From a virus, in IMG/VR virus record IMGVR_UViG_3300028840_005911, positions 124,001 to 188,000 of that record: a stretch of DNA of 64,000 nt; one strand, given 5' to 3'. Positions 1 through 7,375 of the stretch are shown piece after piece. The translations under genes were made by a program, and so were the position numbers. Position 1 is the stretch's first letter; each line of letters opens with the position of its first letter. The notes beneath the pieces are model-generated. The model searched no databases and was not told the DNA's origin. It saw only the letters and a program-made list of their open reading frames with translations.

Positions 1-1834
1 TTTCAGACCTTATGAGTCTTCCAACTCCCTGTTTCATAGAGATTAGCGCTCTGGGTATAGAATACTCGAAGAACGACCTTGAGCCCAGGTGCTTGTTCAT
101 GTGGTGCAACACAGGATCGTCTGGCGGTATGAAGGGGAGCTTGTCGATAACCAGGCAGCTAAGCGCCTTTCCGGGGATGTCCACACCCTGCCAGAAGGAT
201 GCTGTGGCCAAGATGACGGCGTTCTGTCCATCCGCCTTCTTGAACCTGTCTATGATCTTGCTCTTGGGCAGTTCACCTTGCATGAGGATATCGAACCCCG
301 GGAGCCGGAGCTTGGACCTGACCTCCCTCATGTTGCGGTAGGACGTGCAAAGGAGCATGGTCCGGCCGCCGATCTTGTGAGCTATCTCCTGGACGACGTT
401 AGCCACCTCATCGGACCACCCTCTGTCCCTGGGGTCAGGGAACGGATGATCAGGGACCACCGCAAGAACCCTCGAGGAGTCGAATGGTGTCGGGGTGATC
501 ATCGAAGAGTACTCCGAAGGTTCGAGACCAAACTGGTCAGCCACGAAGTCGAAGTTGTTGTTTGTGGCCAGGGTTGCGGAGGTGGCTACGAGGGTTTTGC
601 TGTCCAGAATCTCTTCCCTGAAGAACCCCTGAACGTCTATCATCTTCCCGCACAGGGAGGAATCACCTGCCGCGCCTTTCTCGGTGTAGTACACGAGCCC
701 GCCGGGCAGTTCCCCATCGAGGCCGAGACAAGCCACTTCGATGGTGGCTGCATGTTCCCGACACTTCTTGGATCGGGCTGTCCACTTCTTCTGTTGGACC
801 CTCATCGCCCCTGCCGTCTTACCGGAAGTCCCGGAGATATTCTTCTCGAGATTCCTGGCGGCCTTCATATACACCCCAGCGGCATCCTTGAGAGCCTGAA
901 TCAGGCCGAAGTCGGGACCCAGAGGACGGTCGATGATCTTCTCCCTTCGGGCACCTATCTCGGCGAAGAACAGGTCGGCTGCCTCACCGGCCCTGATTTT
1001 GACGCTCACTCCTCCGATGTTGCTCAGAGACGAGAGGTTAGCCAATGCCCATCCAACGCTTCTGCGATTGACCTGGAACCCCATGAAGTCTCTGGCGATG
1101 TCTACGGCTTCATGGGCTTCGTCCATCACCAAGACCTCATGGTCCGGGAGCAGCTTGACGAACTCCTCGGTACCGGACCGCACCACGAAGTCACTGTACA
1201 GGTAGTGGTAGTTGGTCACGATGATGTGGGGCGGATTATCCTCCTTCCTGGCATTGTAGAGGAAGCACTTGCCCGCCCTCTTGTACTCGCAACTCTCCTT
1301 GATGCACTCATCTGTCTTGCAGCACACCTCTGACCATTGAGATTGGGGGTACTCGACATCCATATCGCTCTTGTCCCCAGTCTCCGTCTTCTGAGACCAG
1401 GCCAGTATGTCTGCCAACCACCTAGGGTAGTTCTCGTAGCTTTCCAGCATAGAGTCCAGCTTGGACTGGCACAGGTAGTTCCCCACACCTTTCATGAGGG
1501 AGAACTCGAGCTCGGGGAGCGGCTTGTCTTTGTACATGCGTCCTTTCAGGATCTCCCTGACGGACGGCAAATCTTTATTGATGAGCTGCTCCTGCAGGGT
1601 GATGTTGGCAGTGACTACCACCACCGGTCCGAACCCCTCCATCGCGTAGAGCGCAGAAGGGATCAGGTAGGCCTGTCCTTTCCCTGTTCCAGTGACCCCC
1701 TCAACTAGAAGGTGCTTGCCGCTGGCTATGGAAGCAGCCACGTTCTCAGACATAGCTATCTGCCCGGGCCTCGGACGGTAGCCTTCAAGCTTCTCTGCTA
1801 CCCACGTGTCGAATATTTCGGCTATCGAAATCAT
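1..1834 (-). CDS. DinG/XPD-like Fe-S DNA helicase (partial, runs off the left edge)
   Basis: A superfamily 2 DNA helicase of the DinG/XPD type, expected to unwind DNA 5' to 3' and remove D- or R-loops. Walker A is GVTGTGKG near residues 46-53, the DEAH box (VMDEAHE) lies near residue 238, and a cysteine group between them (CCKTDEC, ESC, GKC) fits the family's 4Fe-4S insertion. The downstream motif ASFWQGVDIPG is the family's helicase motif V region. The gene is open through position 1, so the C-terminus is missing. It starts with ATG one base after the stop of the preceding small gene, which implies translational coupling in the accessory operon. The helicase family is secure; a role in replication or recombination is inferred. 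Confidence 0.93.
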   Translation of the reverse strand, partial: MISIAEIFDTWVAEKLEGYRPRPGQIAMSENVAASIASGKHLLVEGVTGTGKGQAYLIPSALYAMEGFGPVVVVTANITLQEQLINKDLPSVREILKGRMYKDKPLPELEFSLMKGVGNYLCQSKLDSMLESYENYPRWLADILAWSQKTETGDKSDMDVEYPQSQWSEVCCKTDECIKESCEYKRAGKCFLYNARKEDNPPHIIVTNYHYLYSDFVVRSGTEEFVKLLPDHEVLVMDEAHEAVDIARDFMGFQVNRRSVGWALANLSSLSNIGGVSVKIRAGEAADLFFAEIGARREKIIDRPLGPDFGLIQALKDAAGVYMKAARNLEKNISGTSGKTAGAMRVQQKKWTARSKKCREHAATIEVACLGLDGELPGGLVYYTEKGAAGDSSLCGKMIDVQGFFREEILDSKTLVATSATLATNNNFDFVADQFGLEPSEYSSMITPTPFDSSRVLAVVPDHPFPDPRDRGWSDEVANVVQEIAHKIGGRTMLLCTSYRNMREVRSKLRLPGFDILMQGELPKSKIIDRFKKADGQNAVILATASFWQGVDIPGKALSCLVIDKLPFIPPDDPVLHHMNKHLGSRSFFEYSIPRALISMKQGVGRLIRSE

Positions 1835-1835
1835 A

Positions 1836-2036
1836 TCAGTACTCTTTCCCCCAAATGTCTGCATCCATCTTCCCGCCCTCAACGAAGTGGACGACATTTT
1901 TTATCCGGAAGTGTCTTCCGTCCTCCAAAGCCACAGCTTCACCTATTTTTGGTATTTCTCGAACCTTGTATGTCCCAACAAGGTGAGGATCTTTATCGCA
2001 ATCCTTCCACAGCCGTATTTCGATAGCCTGGTTCAT
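1836..2036 (-). CDS. small hypothetical protein (66 aa)
   Basis: I do not recognise this protein. It is a short mixed-charge protein with no membrane segment or cysteine motif. Predicted strand-forming stretches (HLVGTYKVREIPKIGEAVAL, then HFRIKNVVHFV) suggest a small beta-barrel-like fold. Its ATG overlaps the stop of the HD hydrolase gene in an ATGA junction, and its own stop lies one base before the helicase start, so it belongs to the same operon. Being locked between two enzyme genes by overlap supports it as a real gene, not a chance frame. Confidence 0.7.
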   Translation of the reverse strand: MNQAIEIRLWKDCDKDPHLVGTYKVREIPKIGEAVALEDGRHFRIKNVVHFVEGGKMDADIWGKEY

Positions 2037-2458
2037 CTCGTGTCCTCTATTTCTGGGTAAAGTATCTCGTAGGCCTTCTCGTACCTTTTGGACAAGCTCT
2101 CTGGTATATTCTCTTTTCTATTTAGGTGATCGACGACGTCGTAGTACTTTACCAACCTACCAAGCTTGTTCTTGGCTGCGCGGTCTATGAAGTCCATGTA
2201 CTCCTCTCCCTTTCTCCTGGTTACCGCGTCGACCGCTTCCACAATCTCCTCTGTGAATCCGAACTCACGGAGCTCTTCTAGAGTGACCGGGGTGTCCTCC
2301 ACGATGTCGTGCAGCGCGGCCACGATCTTCATCTCGATTGTGTGACAACCCTCCATGACGCTGAGGACATGGAGAATGTAGGGGTGACCAGCCTTATCGA
2401 CCTGGCCCCTGTGAGACTCAGCCGCAAGAATGATAGCGGCGGTCAAATGTTCGTGCAT
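2033..2458 (-). CDS. RelA/SpoT-type HD-domain hydrolase, (p)ppGpp hydrolase-like (141 aa)
   Basis: A single-domain HD phosphohydrolase resembling the ppGpp hydrolase half of RelA/SpoT and the small Mesh1-type hydrolases. H25, H30 and H50-D51 sit in HPYILHVL and LHDIVEDT, the latter being close to the HDVVEDT signature of SpoT hydrolases. YYDVVDHLNR near residue 105 matches the third metal-ligand segment. No synthetase domain is present. The start is the ATG at 2458, preceded by AAGGAGGG; a longer in-frame reading lacks such a site. The likely role is lowering the host alarmone during infection, which is inference; other nucleotide substrates are possible. Confidence 0.82.
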   Translation of the reverse strand: MHEHLTAAIILAAESHRGQVDKAGHPYILHVLSVMEGCHTIEMKIVAALHDIVEDTPVTLEELREFGFTEEIVEAVDAVTRRKGEEYMDFIDRAAKNKLGRLVKYYDVVDHLNRKENIPESLSKRYEKAYEILYPEIEDTR

Positions 2459-2530
2459 ATTTCCCTCCTTGTAACCTGCCCATCGCTGCCGCCCGCCCTG
2501 AGGAGAGCGGCAGAGTGGAGAGGCCACTTG

Positions 2531-2881
2531 TCAAACTATCTTTGTGCGCAGCACAGTGACATTTTCACCAGATAACTCGTCCACTATTCTGGTGCGGTAG
2601 GCCTCCGGTTTGTACAACCTGGGTATAGTGAATTTGAAGATGACGTCCGTTTTCCTGCAGGTGAATGACCCTTCCTCGTTAGAGAACAGCTCAGTTCCCC
2701 AACCCTGCATGCTAACGTTCTCAAATCCCCCCAAGGCTATAGAAGCTTCACACTCTTGGTAGGCAGGTACCTCAACGAAAACGTACCTGTGCACTAGTCT
2801 GGGAAACAGAGAGATTACGGTTACCGAGATAATGCTACCAAGTAAGAGGCCGGCTGCGAACCACATCACGGTCATCTCCAT
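2531..2881 (-). CDS. small membrane-anchored protein (116 aa)
   Basis: Unrecognised protein with one N-terminal hydrophobic helix (VMWFAAGLLLGSIISVTVIS, about residues 5-24), followed by a soluble region of roughly 90 residues rich in beta-prone segments with two cysteines. This suggests a single-pass inner-membrane protein facing one side. Its start immediately follows the stop of the DUF932-like gene; two closely spaced ATG codons (2881 and 2875) are possible starts. Placed in an early-type accessory operon, it could act on the host envelope or exclude other phages, but nothing in the sequence proves that. Confidence 0.65.
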   Translation of the reverse strand: MEMTVMWFAAGLLLGSIISVTVISLFPRLVHRYVFVEVPAYQECEASIALGGFENVSMQGWGTELFSNEEGSFTCRKTDVIFKFTIPRLYKPEAYRTRIVDELSGENVTVLRTKIV

Positions 2882-3952
2882 TCAGTTGAGTCCGGCGACC
2901 TCGCCCGCCAGAGACTCGAGCTCGAGACGACGGTGGTCATCCACGTCATCGCTCTTGGCGAACCAGGAGATGGCATTGGAGAAGCGCCACTTGGTGTTGC
3001 CCGGAGGGAGCTCCTCGACGCCGCCCATGTTGAAGACCTCGACGATCTTGTCCATCTCGCTCTTGTTGATCTTGCTGTTCTTCCGGAGCTCCTCGAGGGC
3101 CTCCTTGAGGTTGACCTTCTCCTCGCTGCAGGCCTTCAGCCTGTCCAGGTTCTCCTTCACCTTCTCGGGCTTGAACTGGGCCTCGACCACGTCCCTGGTC
3201 AGGGAGGCCAGGGCCTCGTTGTCCAGCCTGTGGGTCTCGTCGCTGGCCTCTACATCGTCAGGGATGCGGCTGCCGAGATGCACCTTCCTGAGGGCCTCGG
3301 TGCCTGTCATACCGTTCAGGCACGTCAGGCGGATGAACACCTGCCTGAGGCTGAACGCGCCGTCTCCGAAGTCGGAGTTTGACATGGCCATACCGACGAT
3401 CATCGGCTCGCCGGGGAAGGGCTCCACGATATCTGTGAGGCCAACCTGGATGGCAAACTTGGTGTCCATGCATCTAGACCACGTCGGCACGGCGTTGAAC
3501 TTCTGGACCGACTCGATGAAGGCCTCGACGCACAGCGGGGTGTCCAGCCGGCGGTACTTGTCGCTCAGGAACCCCCTGACTTCTCCTCCGACCGTGCGGA
3601 TGAGGTGCCTGGAGGCGTCTCGATGCCCGTAGAGGGTGTTCAGGTTGTGGACCAACAGGTCACGTCCCCAGTTGGTGCTGGAGAGGGTATCCACGAACTT
3701 CCTCTGGAGGCCGACCTTCTCCGTACACTGCTGCATGGCGTGCCGGTGGAGGTTGAATCCCACCTGATCCCCCTTGAAGGGGAACCCCATCTGCACCCTC
3801 TCGGCCACAGGAGCGTGGCTGTAGACGATTTCTGTGGTCGGTGCGAGGTAATCCTTGGGTTGGGACTCTTGGACCCTCTGTAGGGCCTCCTGGGCGTTCT
3901 CACGGCCATTGTTGATGAGTTCCTGGAGCTTATTTCTTGCTGTCTGACTCAT
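2882..3952 (-). CDS. DUF932-like phage/plasmid protein (356 aa)
   Basis: The central segment GEVRGFLSDKYRRLD near residue 125, together with the flanking alpha/beta region that ends in long charged helices, matches the pattern of the DUF932 family of phage and plasmid proteins. The biochemical role of that family is not established. The protein is soluble, without membrane segments or cysteine clusters. The N-terminal 30 residues and the region at about 250-300 look helical and may form coiled coils. It lies between a membrane protein gene and an unrecognised gene in one minus-strand operon. The family assignment rests on recall of a motif, not on a search, so it is moderate. Confidence 0.68.
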   Translation of the reverse strand: MSQTARNKLQELINNGRENAQEALQRVQESQPKDYLAPTTEIVYSHAPVAERVQMGFPFKGDQVGFNLHRHAMQQCTEKVGLQRKFVDTLSSTNWGRDLLVHNLNTLYGHRDASRHLIRTVGGEVRGFLSDKYRRLDTPLCVEAFIESVQKFNAVPTWSRCMDTKFAIQVGLTDIVEPFPGEPMIVGMAMSNSDFGDGAFSLRQVFIRLTCLNGMTGTEALRKVHLGSRIPDDVEASDETHRLDNEALASLTRDVVEAQFKPEKVKENLDRLKACSEEKVNLKEALEELRKNSKINKSEMDKIVEVFNMGGVEELPPGNTKWRFSNAISWFAKSDDVDDHRRLELESLAGEVAGLN

Positions 3953-3966
3953 GGCGATCTTCCTTC

Positions 3967-4467
3967 CTAGAATTGTTCGATGTCTAACTTTCCCTTGGGG
4001 GTCTGGGAGTAGCTCAAAGAGACTTCAACCTCCCGACCTCCCATGTTCCTGGCTGAGCGCATGGCATCCACGTTGCTCCTCTGCAAGTGAGAGGCCATGC
4101 CGACGTTTGGGTTCCCCACCCTGAGTACTGCCCCGGGTCCGGGGATGTAGTTCTGTCTGCATCTCCCGTTCTCGAGGTTGTTGGTGTCATAGACGGCTGA
4201 CTTGGACAGGACGTGACGCATGTTCAGCTTGCTCAGGTAGTGCTTCAGTGGCAGCCCCTCTTCATAGGCGACCTTGTATTCGCCCGGGGCGTATCCCTGT
4301 ACTCCTGAGATGATGAACACAACAGCTGATGGATCCGTGGCCTCTTTGCTGGCCTCGTTCTGAACCCCCAAAAAGGGGGGTGGTACGAATTCGTCTGGCG
4401 GCTTCTTTTTCTTGGGTTTCTCCTCCTCTTCTTCGCTTTTCCACGGTATGTTCAGTGGGTTGATCAA
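3967..4467 (-). CDS. hypothetical protein with acidic/lysine-rich N-terminus (166 aa)
   Basis: Unrecognised protein. Near the N-terminus are runs of glutamate then lysine, followed by a proline-rich linker and an alpha/beta region (VVFIISGVQGYAPGEYKVAY). The best start is the TTG at 4467: it overlaps the upstream stop in a TTGA junction and has GGGGAGA just upstream. A GTG at 4491 in the same frame would add eight residues but overlaps the previous gene by 28 bases. It lies directly after the ParB-like gene and shares its charged composition, so the two products may work together; this is inference. Confidence 0.6.
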   Translation of the reverse strand: MINPLNIPWKSEEEEEKPKKKKPPDEFVPPPFLGVQNEASKEATDPSAVVFIISGVQGYAPGEYKVAYEEGLPLKHYLSKLNMRHVLSKSAVYDTNNLENGRCRQNYIPGPGAVLRVGNPNVGMASHLQRSNVDAMRSARNMGGREVEVSLSYSQTPKGKLDIEQF

Positions 4468-5315
4468 CTGCCATCTCCCCTGAAGAGCCACATCGGGTCC
4501 TTCTCCCCCCTGAGGACGTAGATGACGTCCAGGATGGCTTTGAACCTGGGGTTCTTCGGGTAGTACTCATGGAGGTGAGTGACCTCCTTCTGGATGATCT
4601 TGCACCTCTCCTTGACATCCTTGGTCAGGGGGAAGTCCGCAGGGTCCTTCGGGATGTAGTTCACCTTGTTCCTGGACCCGGCCTTGGATTTGCCTATCTT
4701 CATCCTACCGGACTTCTTCTTTTTCTTCTCCTCTTTGACCTCTTTCTCTGCAGCGGCCGTGGGCTTGCCTTTGACCTTGGATAGGACCTTGTTCTGCTTC
4801 CTCTTCGGCAGGGAGGACACCTGGGACCCCACCCGGGTGCTGATCCCGCCCTTTTTGGCCGGCTTCTTGGCGGCCTTCTTCACCTGAGCGGTGCCGGACT
4901 TGAGGATCTTCTCGATCTCCTTGATCTTCCTGGCGGTCAGCCCCACGGCCTCCTTGATCTCCTCCGTGGTGGCGTCATGCTTCATCAGACGCTCCACGGC
5001 GTTGACCTGCTCCTCTTTGGTGAGAGGCTCCCGGTTCTCGTTGGCCGTAAAGGAGATGATGAGCGCTTCTTTGTAGGTCACCTGACCGAGGTCAACTACG
5101 TCTATCTCGGTCAGGCCGCATTTCCTGGCAGCTCTGAATCTCCTCTCTCCGTCGATGACGGATGGCTTCTCGTCGTTGTCTATCCTCCCCATGATTATAG
5201 GGGCGACCATCCCCGTCTCTAGGATGGACTCTATCATCTCGATGGGGGGATCTGTGTCCTGTCTCGCGTTGAAGTTCCGTTTGATCTTGACGTCACGTAG
5301 GGGTATCGTCTCCAC
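4464..5315 (-). CDS. ParB/Spo0J-like nuclease-fold protein
   Basis: The N-terminal 100 residues carry the ParB/sulfiredoxin fold signature: a strand with DVKIKRNFNAR, then PIIMGRI, then DGERRFRAARKCG, the classic ParB box II. A predicted HTH follows (TTEEIKEAVGLTARKIKEI, about residues 125-145), then a long lysine/alanine-rich linker and a C-terminal helical part. In phages such proteins act as partition factors, CTPases or DNA-modification-linked nucleases. The start is uncertain. GAGGAGG abuts the ATG at 5321 too closely, whereas the GTG at 5315 has the ideal spacing, so that is used here. The gene overlaps the previous one by about 20 bases. Confidence 0.8.
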   Translation of the reverse strand: METIPLRDVKIKRNFNARQDTDPPIEMIESILETGMVAPIIMGRIDNDEKPSVIDGERRFRAARKCGLTEIDVVDLGQVTYKEALIISFTANENREPLTKEEQVNAVERLMKHDATTEEIKEAVGLTARKIKEIEKILKSGTAQVKKAAKKPAKKGGISTRVGSQVSSLPKRKQNKVLSKVKGKPTAAAEKEVKEEKKKKKSGRMKIGKSKAGSRNKVNYIPKDPADFPLTKDVKERCKIIQKEVTHLHEYYPKNPRFKAILDVIYVLRGEKDPMWLFRGDGS

Positions 5316-5643
5316 TTTCATCCTCCTCGATGGTGACAACCCAAGGTTGTCCGTCTTTGAAATCGATATACCTGGGGACTGGTTCCCCCAGTATTGGCCT
5401 CACGAACTTCATTGGGCCTTTAGGCCTTTCTGGGTCTGCATCAGGATGCAGAAAGACATGGAGGGGATTGGGGACCCACACGGAGCCATCCTCCTTGGAG
5501 AAGATGGTGGATGTCCCGAAGGTCTGTAGGGACTTGGCGGCTATGGTACCGAGAAACATGATGGCCGCAGCCACTACCTGCTCGTCCTTGGACTCGAGCA
5601 TGTCCATGTGGAAATCAACGGCTTCTTCTTCTTCTTCAGTCAC
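5293..5643 (-). CDS. hypothetical acidic protein (116 aa)
   Basis: Unrecognised. It opens with six acidic residues and a helical segment, then a beta-rich half (GPMKFVRPILGEPVPRYIDF), and ends in an acidic tail. A GTG start at 5643 forms a GTGA overlap with the stop of the upstream 68-residue gene. There are no membrane segments or metal motifs. Tight overlap on both sides supports translation as part of the 1-6613 operon. No function is proposed. Confidence 0.6.
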   Translation of the reverse strand: MTEEEEEAVDFHMDMLESKDEQVVAAAIMFLGTIAAKSLQTFGTSTIFSKEDGSVWVPNPLHVFLHPDADPERPKGPMKFVRPILGEPVPRYIDFKDGQPWVVTIEEDESGDDTPT

Positions 5644-5846
5644 TTTGAACCCCTCGACCAGGTAATCATGGCGTCGTCGTAATCATCCACTGCTTTCCTG
5701 AGATTGCCCACCAGCTCTGCTGCTTGTGACAGGGACGCAGGTGATATGTCTTTGCCGGTGGTAAAGTCTCTGCCTCCTGTCAACAGTCTTACCAGGGCAG
5801 CCAGTCTGCCTGCGCATTCCAAAGCTCTCTTCTTATCCTTGTTCAT
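5640..5846 (-). CDS. small helical protein (68 aa)
   Basis: A short, mostly alpha-helical protein with many alanine, leucine and charged residues and no cysteine motif beyond a single Cys. The start at 5846 forms an ATGA overlap with the DnaJ-type zinc protein upstream. The preceding bases CCAAGGAGGTTCC provide a ribosome site at normal spacing. A longer in-frame reading upstream is explained by overlap with that gene and is not used. Function unknown. Confidence 0.65.
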   Translation of the reverse strand: MNKDKKRALECAGRLAALVRLLTGGRDFTTGKDISPASLSQAAELVGNLRKAVDDYDDAMITWSRGSK

Positions 5847-6613
5847 GGAACCTCCTTGGTGTATTCGCAGCTCGCTGCTACTCCACTCTGAAGCACAAAC
5901 CCTTTCTCGGTATGTCCACCGACGGCGGTCGGTACCCATCCTGCATCGATCATGCACATCCACTGCTCGTAGGTAGCCGTCTCGTACCCAAATGCGCTCG
6001 CGCCCGTATCAGCGAGCCACCTCGCCAGTTTTTCTGGCGTGTCGAAGACAGGGCTGATTGGAGATCCTTCTGACACGGTCTCCCATATCTGCCATCCCTC
6101 ACCTGCTGGGGGCTCTTCAGGTTCCCAGAGCTCGTATGCTTCTTTAGCTCCTTTTTTGGTCCAGACGTTACCATCACCTTTACAGGTCTCACAGAGACCC
6201 CAAACCCCCTCCCTCTCTGCCCTGGCTCGTACGCAGACGTATTGGTCGGCACCACTGAATAAGGATGTCGACCTCTGTGACCACTCGTTCACCTGCTCTG
6301 CCGTTATCTTGGGCGGTGGCTCGATCTTCTTCCAGCCGTCCTCCCTGGTCCACATGTGCGTGAAGTCCTTCAGGCAGTTATGCTCGATGAGGGCGTCGAC
6401 CTCGTGCTGGGTGATGTTGTAGCACCACTTGCGGCCAGTATTTGCGAAGTCGTACCAGTCGTCCGAGATCTGCTTCGTCTCCGGATTGTACCCGGACCCG
6501 TCGCAGTAGGGACATCTTTTGCAGTGTTCATAATGCGGATTGATGAACCCTTTCCAGACTTCTCTCAGAGGCCAATCGAAGTCGGGCGCGACCCTCTTTA
6601 CTTCTCTTCCCAT
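5843..6613 (-). CDS. DnaJ-type zinc-finger protein (256 aa)
   Basis: Two CxxC zinc modules are visible: CKRCPYCDGSGYN near residue 32 and CETCKGDGNVW near residue 145. Both follow the CxxCxGxG pattern of the DnaJ central zinc domain. There is no J-domain, so this is not a complete co-chaperone. The region between the fingers is rich in tryptophan, and aromatic residues are frequent throughout, which fits a compact binding protein. The ATG at 6613 follows GGAGGAGAAT. This is the first gene of the minus-strand accessory operon and lies directly below its putative promoter. A role in binding a host protein or folding intermediates is a guess; the zinc modules are seen. Confidence 0.72.
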   Translation of the reverse strand: MGREVKRVAPDFDWPLREVWKGFINPHYEHCKRCPYCDGSGYNPETKQISDDWYDFANTGRKWCYNITQHEVDALIEHNCLKDFTHMWTREDGWKKIEPPPKITAEQVNEWSQRSTSLFSGADQYVCVRARAEREGVWGLCETCKGDGNVWTKKGAKEAYELWEPEEPPAGEGWQIWETVSEGSPISPVFDTPEKLARWLADTGASAFGYETATYEQWMCMIDAGWVPTAVGGHTEKGFVLQSGVAASCEYTKEVP

Positions 6614-6635
6614 ATTCTCCTCCTGGTGTTTCCAC

Positions 6636-6696
6636 AGACTAAATCCTGGAGAGGTTTTAGTCAACGGTTGTTTTTGTCGAATGGTTGGACTAAAAT
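6636..6696. promoter_or_regulatory. divergent promoters with inverted repeat
   Basis: Between the divergent genes, the plus strand has TTGTTT (6668-6673), a 17-base gap and TAAAAT (6691-6696), which fits a sigma70-type promoter for the gene at 6706. The minus strand has TTGACT (6664-6659), a 17-base gap and TAGTCT (6641-6636) for the accessory operon. The octamer TTTTAGTC at 6655-6662 is repeated as its reverse complement GACTAAAA at 6688-6695. The repeat overlaps the minus -35 and the plus -10, so a bound dimer would shut both promoters. Assignment is by inspection only. Confidence 0.5.
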
Positions 6697-6705
6697 GAAG
6701 ACGTT

Positions 6706-7026
6706 ATGATGAAGCTGAGCGGCAAGCGATTCGACTTTGAAGATAAGGCGAGTGATTCTACTTTGCTTGTACCAAAAACTGACGTAAATTTGAAGTCATC
6801 CAGACAGGTCATCAAGTTCTCTACACACGAGCTCAAGATCCTCTCGAAGTTCCGTAAGGAAGTCAACAAGGTGAGAGAGAAGGAAGGGAAGAAGGTCCTT
6901 AGCCTGTCCGACCTCGTCCGGCTCATAGTCCTGGATTTCATTGCCAGTTTGAAGAGTCCATTCTACTTCGTGGACCTCGACGGGACCCTCGAAAAGTGTA
7001 AAAATGACCCTCGAAAGTACGTGTAA
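6706..7026 (+). CDS. putative small DNA-binding regulator (106 aa)
   Basis: Unrecognised protein transcribed divergently from the accessory operon. The middle part reads as a short strand (RQVIKFSTHELK), a charged helix, then LSLSDLVRLIVLDFI, a layout compatible with a ribbon-helix-helix regulator, though the spacing is not diagnostic. There are two adjacent ATG codons at 6706 and 6709. A single-gene island facing a divergent promoter with an inverted repeat is typical of an autoregulated repressor, and that context is the main reason for the call. A small non-DNA-binding protein remains possible. Confidence 0.6.
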   Translation: MMKLSGKRFDFEDKASDSTLLVPKTDVNLKSSRQVIKFSTHELKILSKFRKEVNKVREKEGKKVLSLSDLVRLIVLDFIASLKSPFYFVDLDGTLEKCKNDPRKYV

Positions 7027-7081
7027 TTATTAACGAATTCGTTTACCACGTGGCATAAAATTTCCTTAATGATTACTACGG

Positions 7082-7100
7082 GTTGCAGAGGCAACTTTTA
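7082..7100 (+). terminator. weak intrinsic terminator after the plus-strand gene
   Basis: GTTGC, a four-base AGAG loop and GCAAC are followed by TTTTA, about 55 bases after the stop of the 6706 gene. The stem is only five pairs, so termination would be weak. The 7027-7081 stretch before it is AT-rich and holds no gene that I can see. Confidence 0.4.
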
Positions 7101-7106
7101 CGCTTA

Positions 7107-7142
7107 GACCACTGCCGCAAGGAGGGTATGTCGGCAGTGGTC
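7107..7142. repeat. 11-bp perfect inverted repeat in convergent gap
   Basis: GACCACTGCCG at 7107-7117 pairs perfectly with CGGCAGTGGTC at 7132-7142 across a 14-base loop. It lies between the 3' ends of convergent genes (plus 6706-7026, minus 7167-7373), which is where a bidirectional terminator is expected. No clear T-run follows on either strand, so it could instead stabilise mRNA 3' ends. The remaining bases up to 7166 hold nothing else recognisable. Confidence 0.5.
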
Positions 7143-7166
7143 CGGCGGCCGGGACAACCGCCTACC

Positions 7167-7373
7167 TTATATCCTGGGTGCGTAAGCTCGAGGGCCTTCG
7201 ATCTTCTTGGTCTTCAGCTTCACCGCCGGCGTCTTGGTAAGCCGACCTTCGAAGCCGTGAGGGCACTTGTCTATCTTGGACGTGGTATTGCCCTGGATGT
7301 TCTGTTCCAGGACCACGTTGGCGATCTTCTCCAGCTCCTCGAGGAAGGCTGGGAGGAGGTCATGCAGGTCCAT
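7167..7373 (-). CDS. small late protein with DELEKIA-type tag (68 aa)
   Basis: The last gene of the late block. Its N-terminus contains AFLEELEKIANVV at residues 9-21, the motif that recurs in many virion-region proteins of this window; this is the main argument that the frame is real. The rest is basic and lysine-rich, with one Cys and one His. No ribosome site is visible upstream of the ATG, but the start lies two bases after the stop of the tube gene, so re-initiation is likely. Function unknown; a packaged virion component is inferred from the tag. Confidence 0.6.
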   Translation of the reverse strand: MDLHDLLPAFLEELEKIANVVLEQNIQGNTTSKIDKCPHGFEGRLTKTPAVKLKTKKIEGPRAYAPRI

Positions 7374-7375
7374 TG

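Noticed and set aside
89-1333. Long plus-strand reading frame of 414 codons
   Set aside because: It is antisense to the DinG-like helicase, whose motifs are clear on the minus strand.
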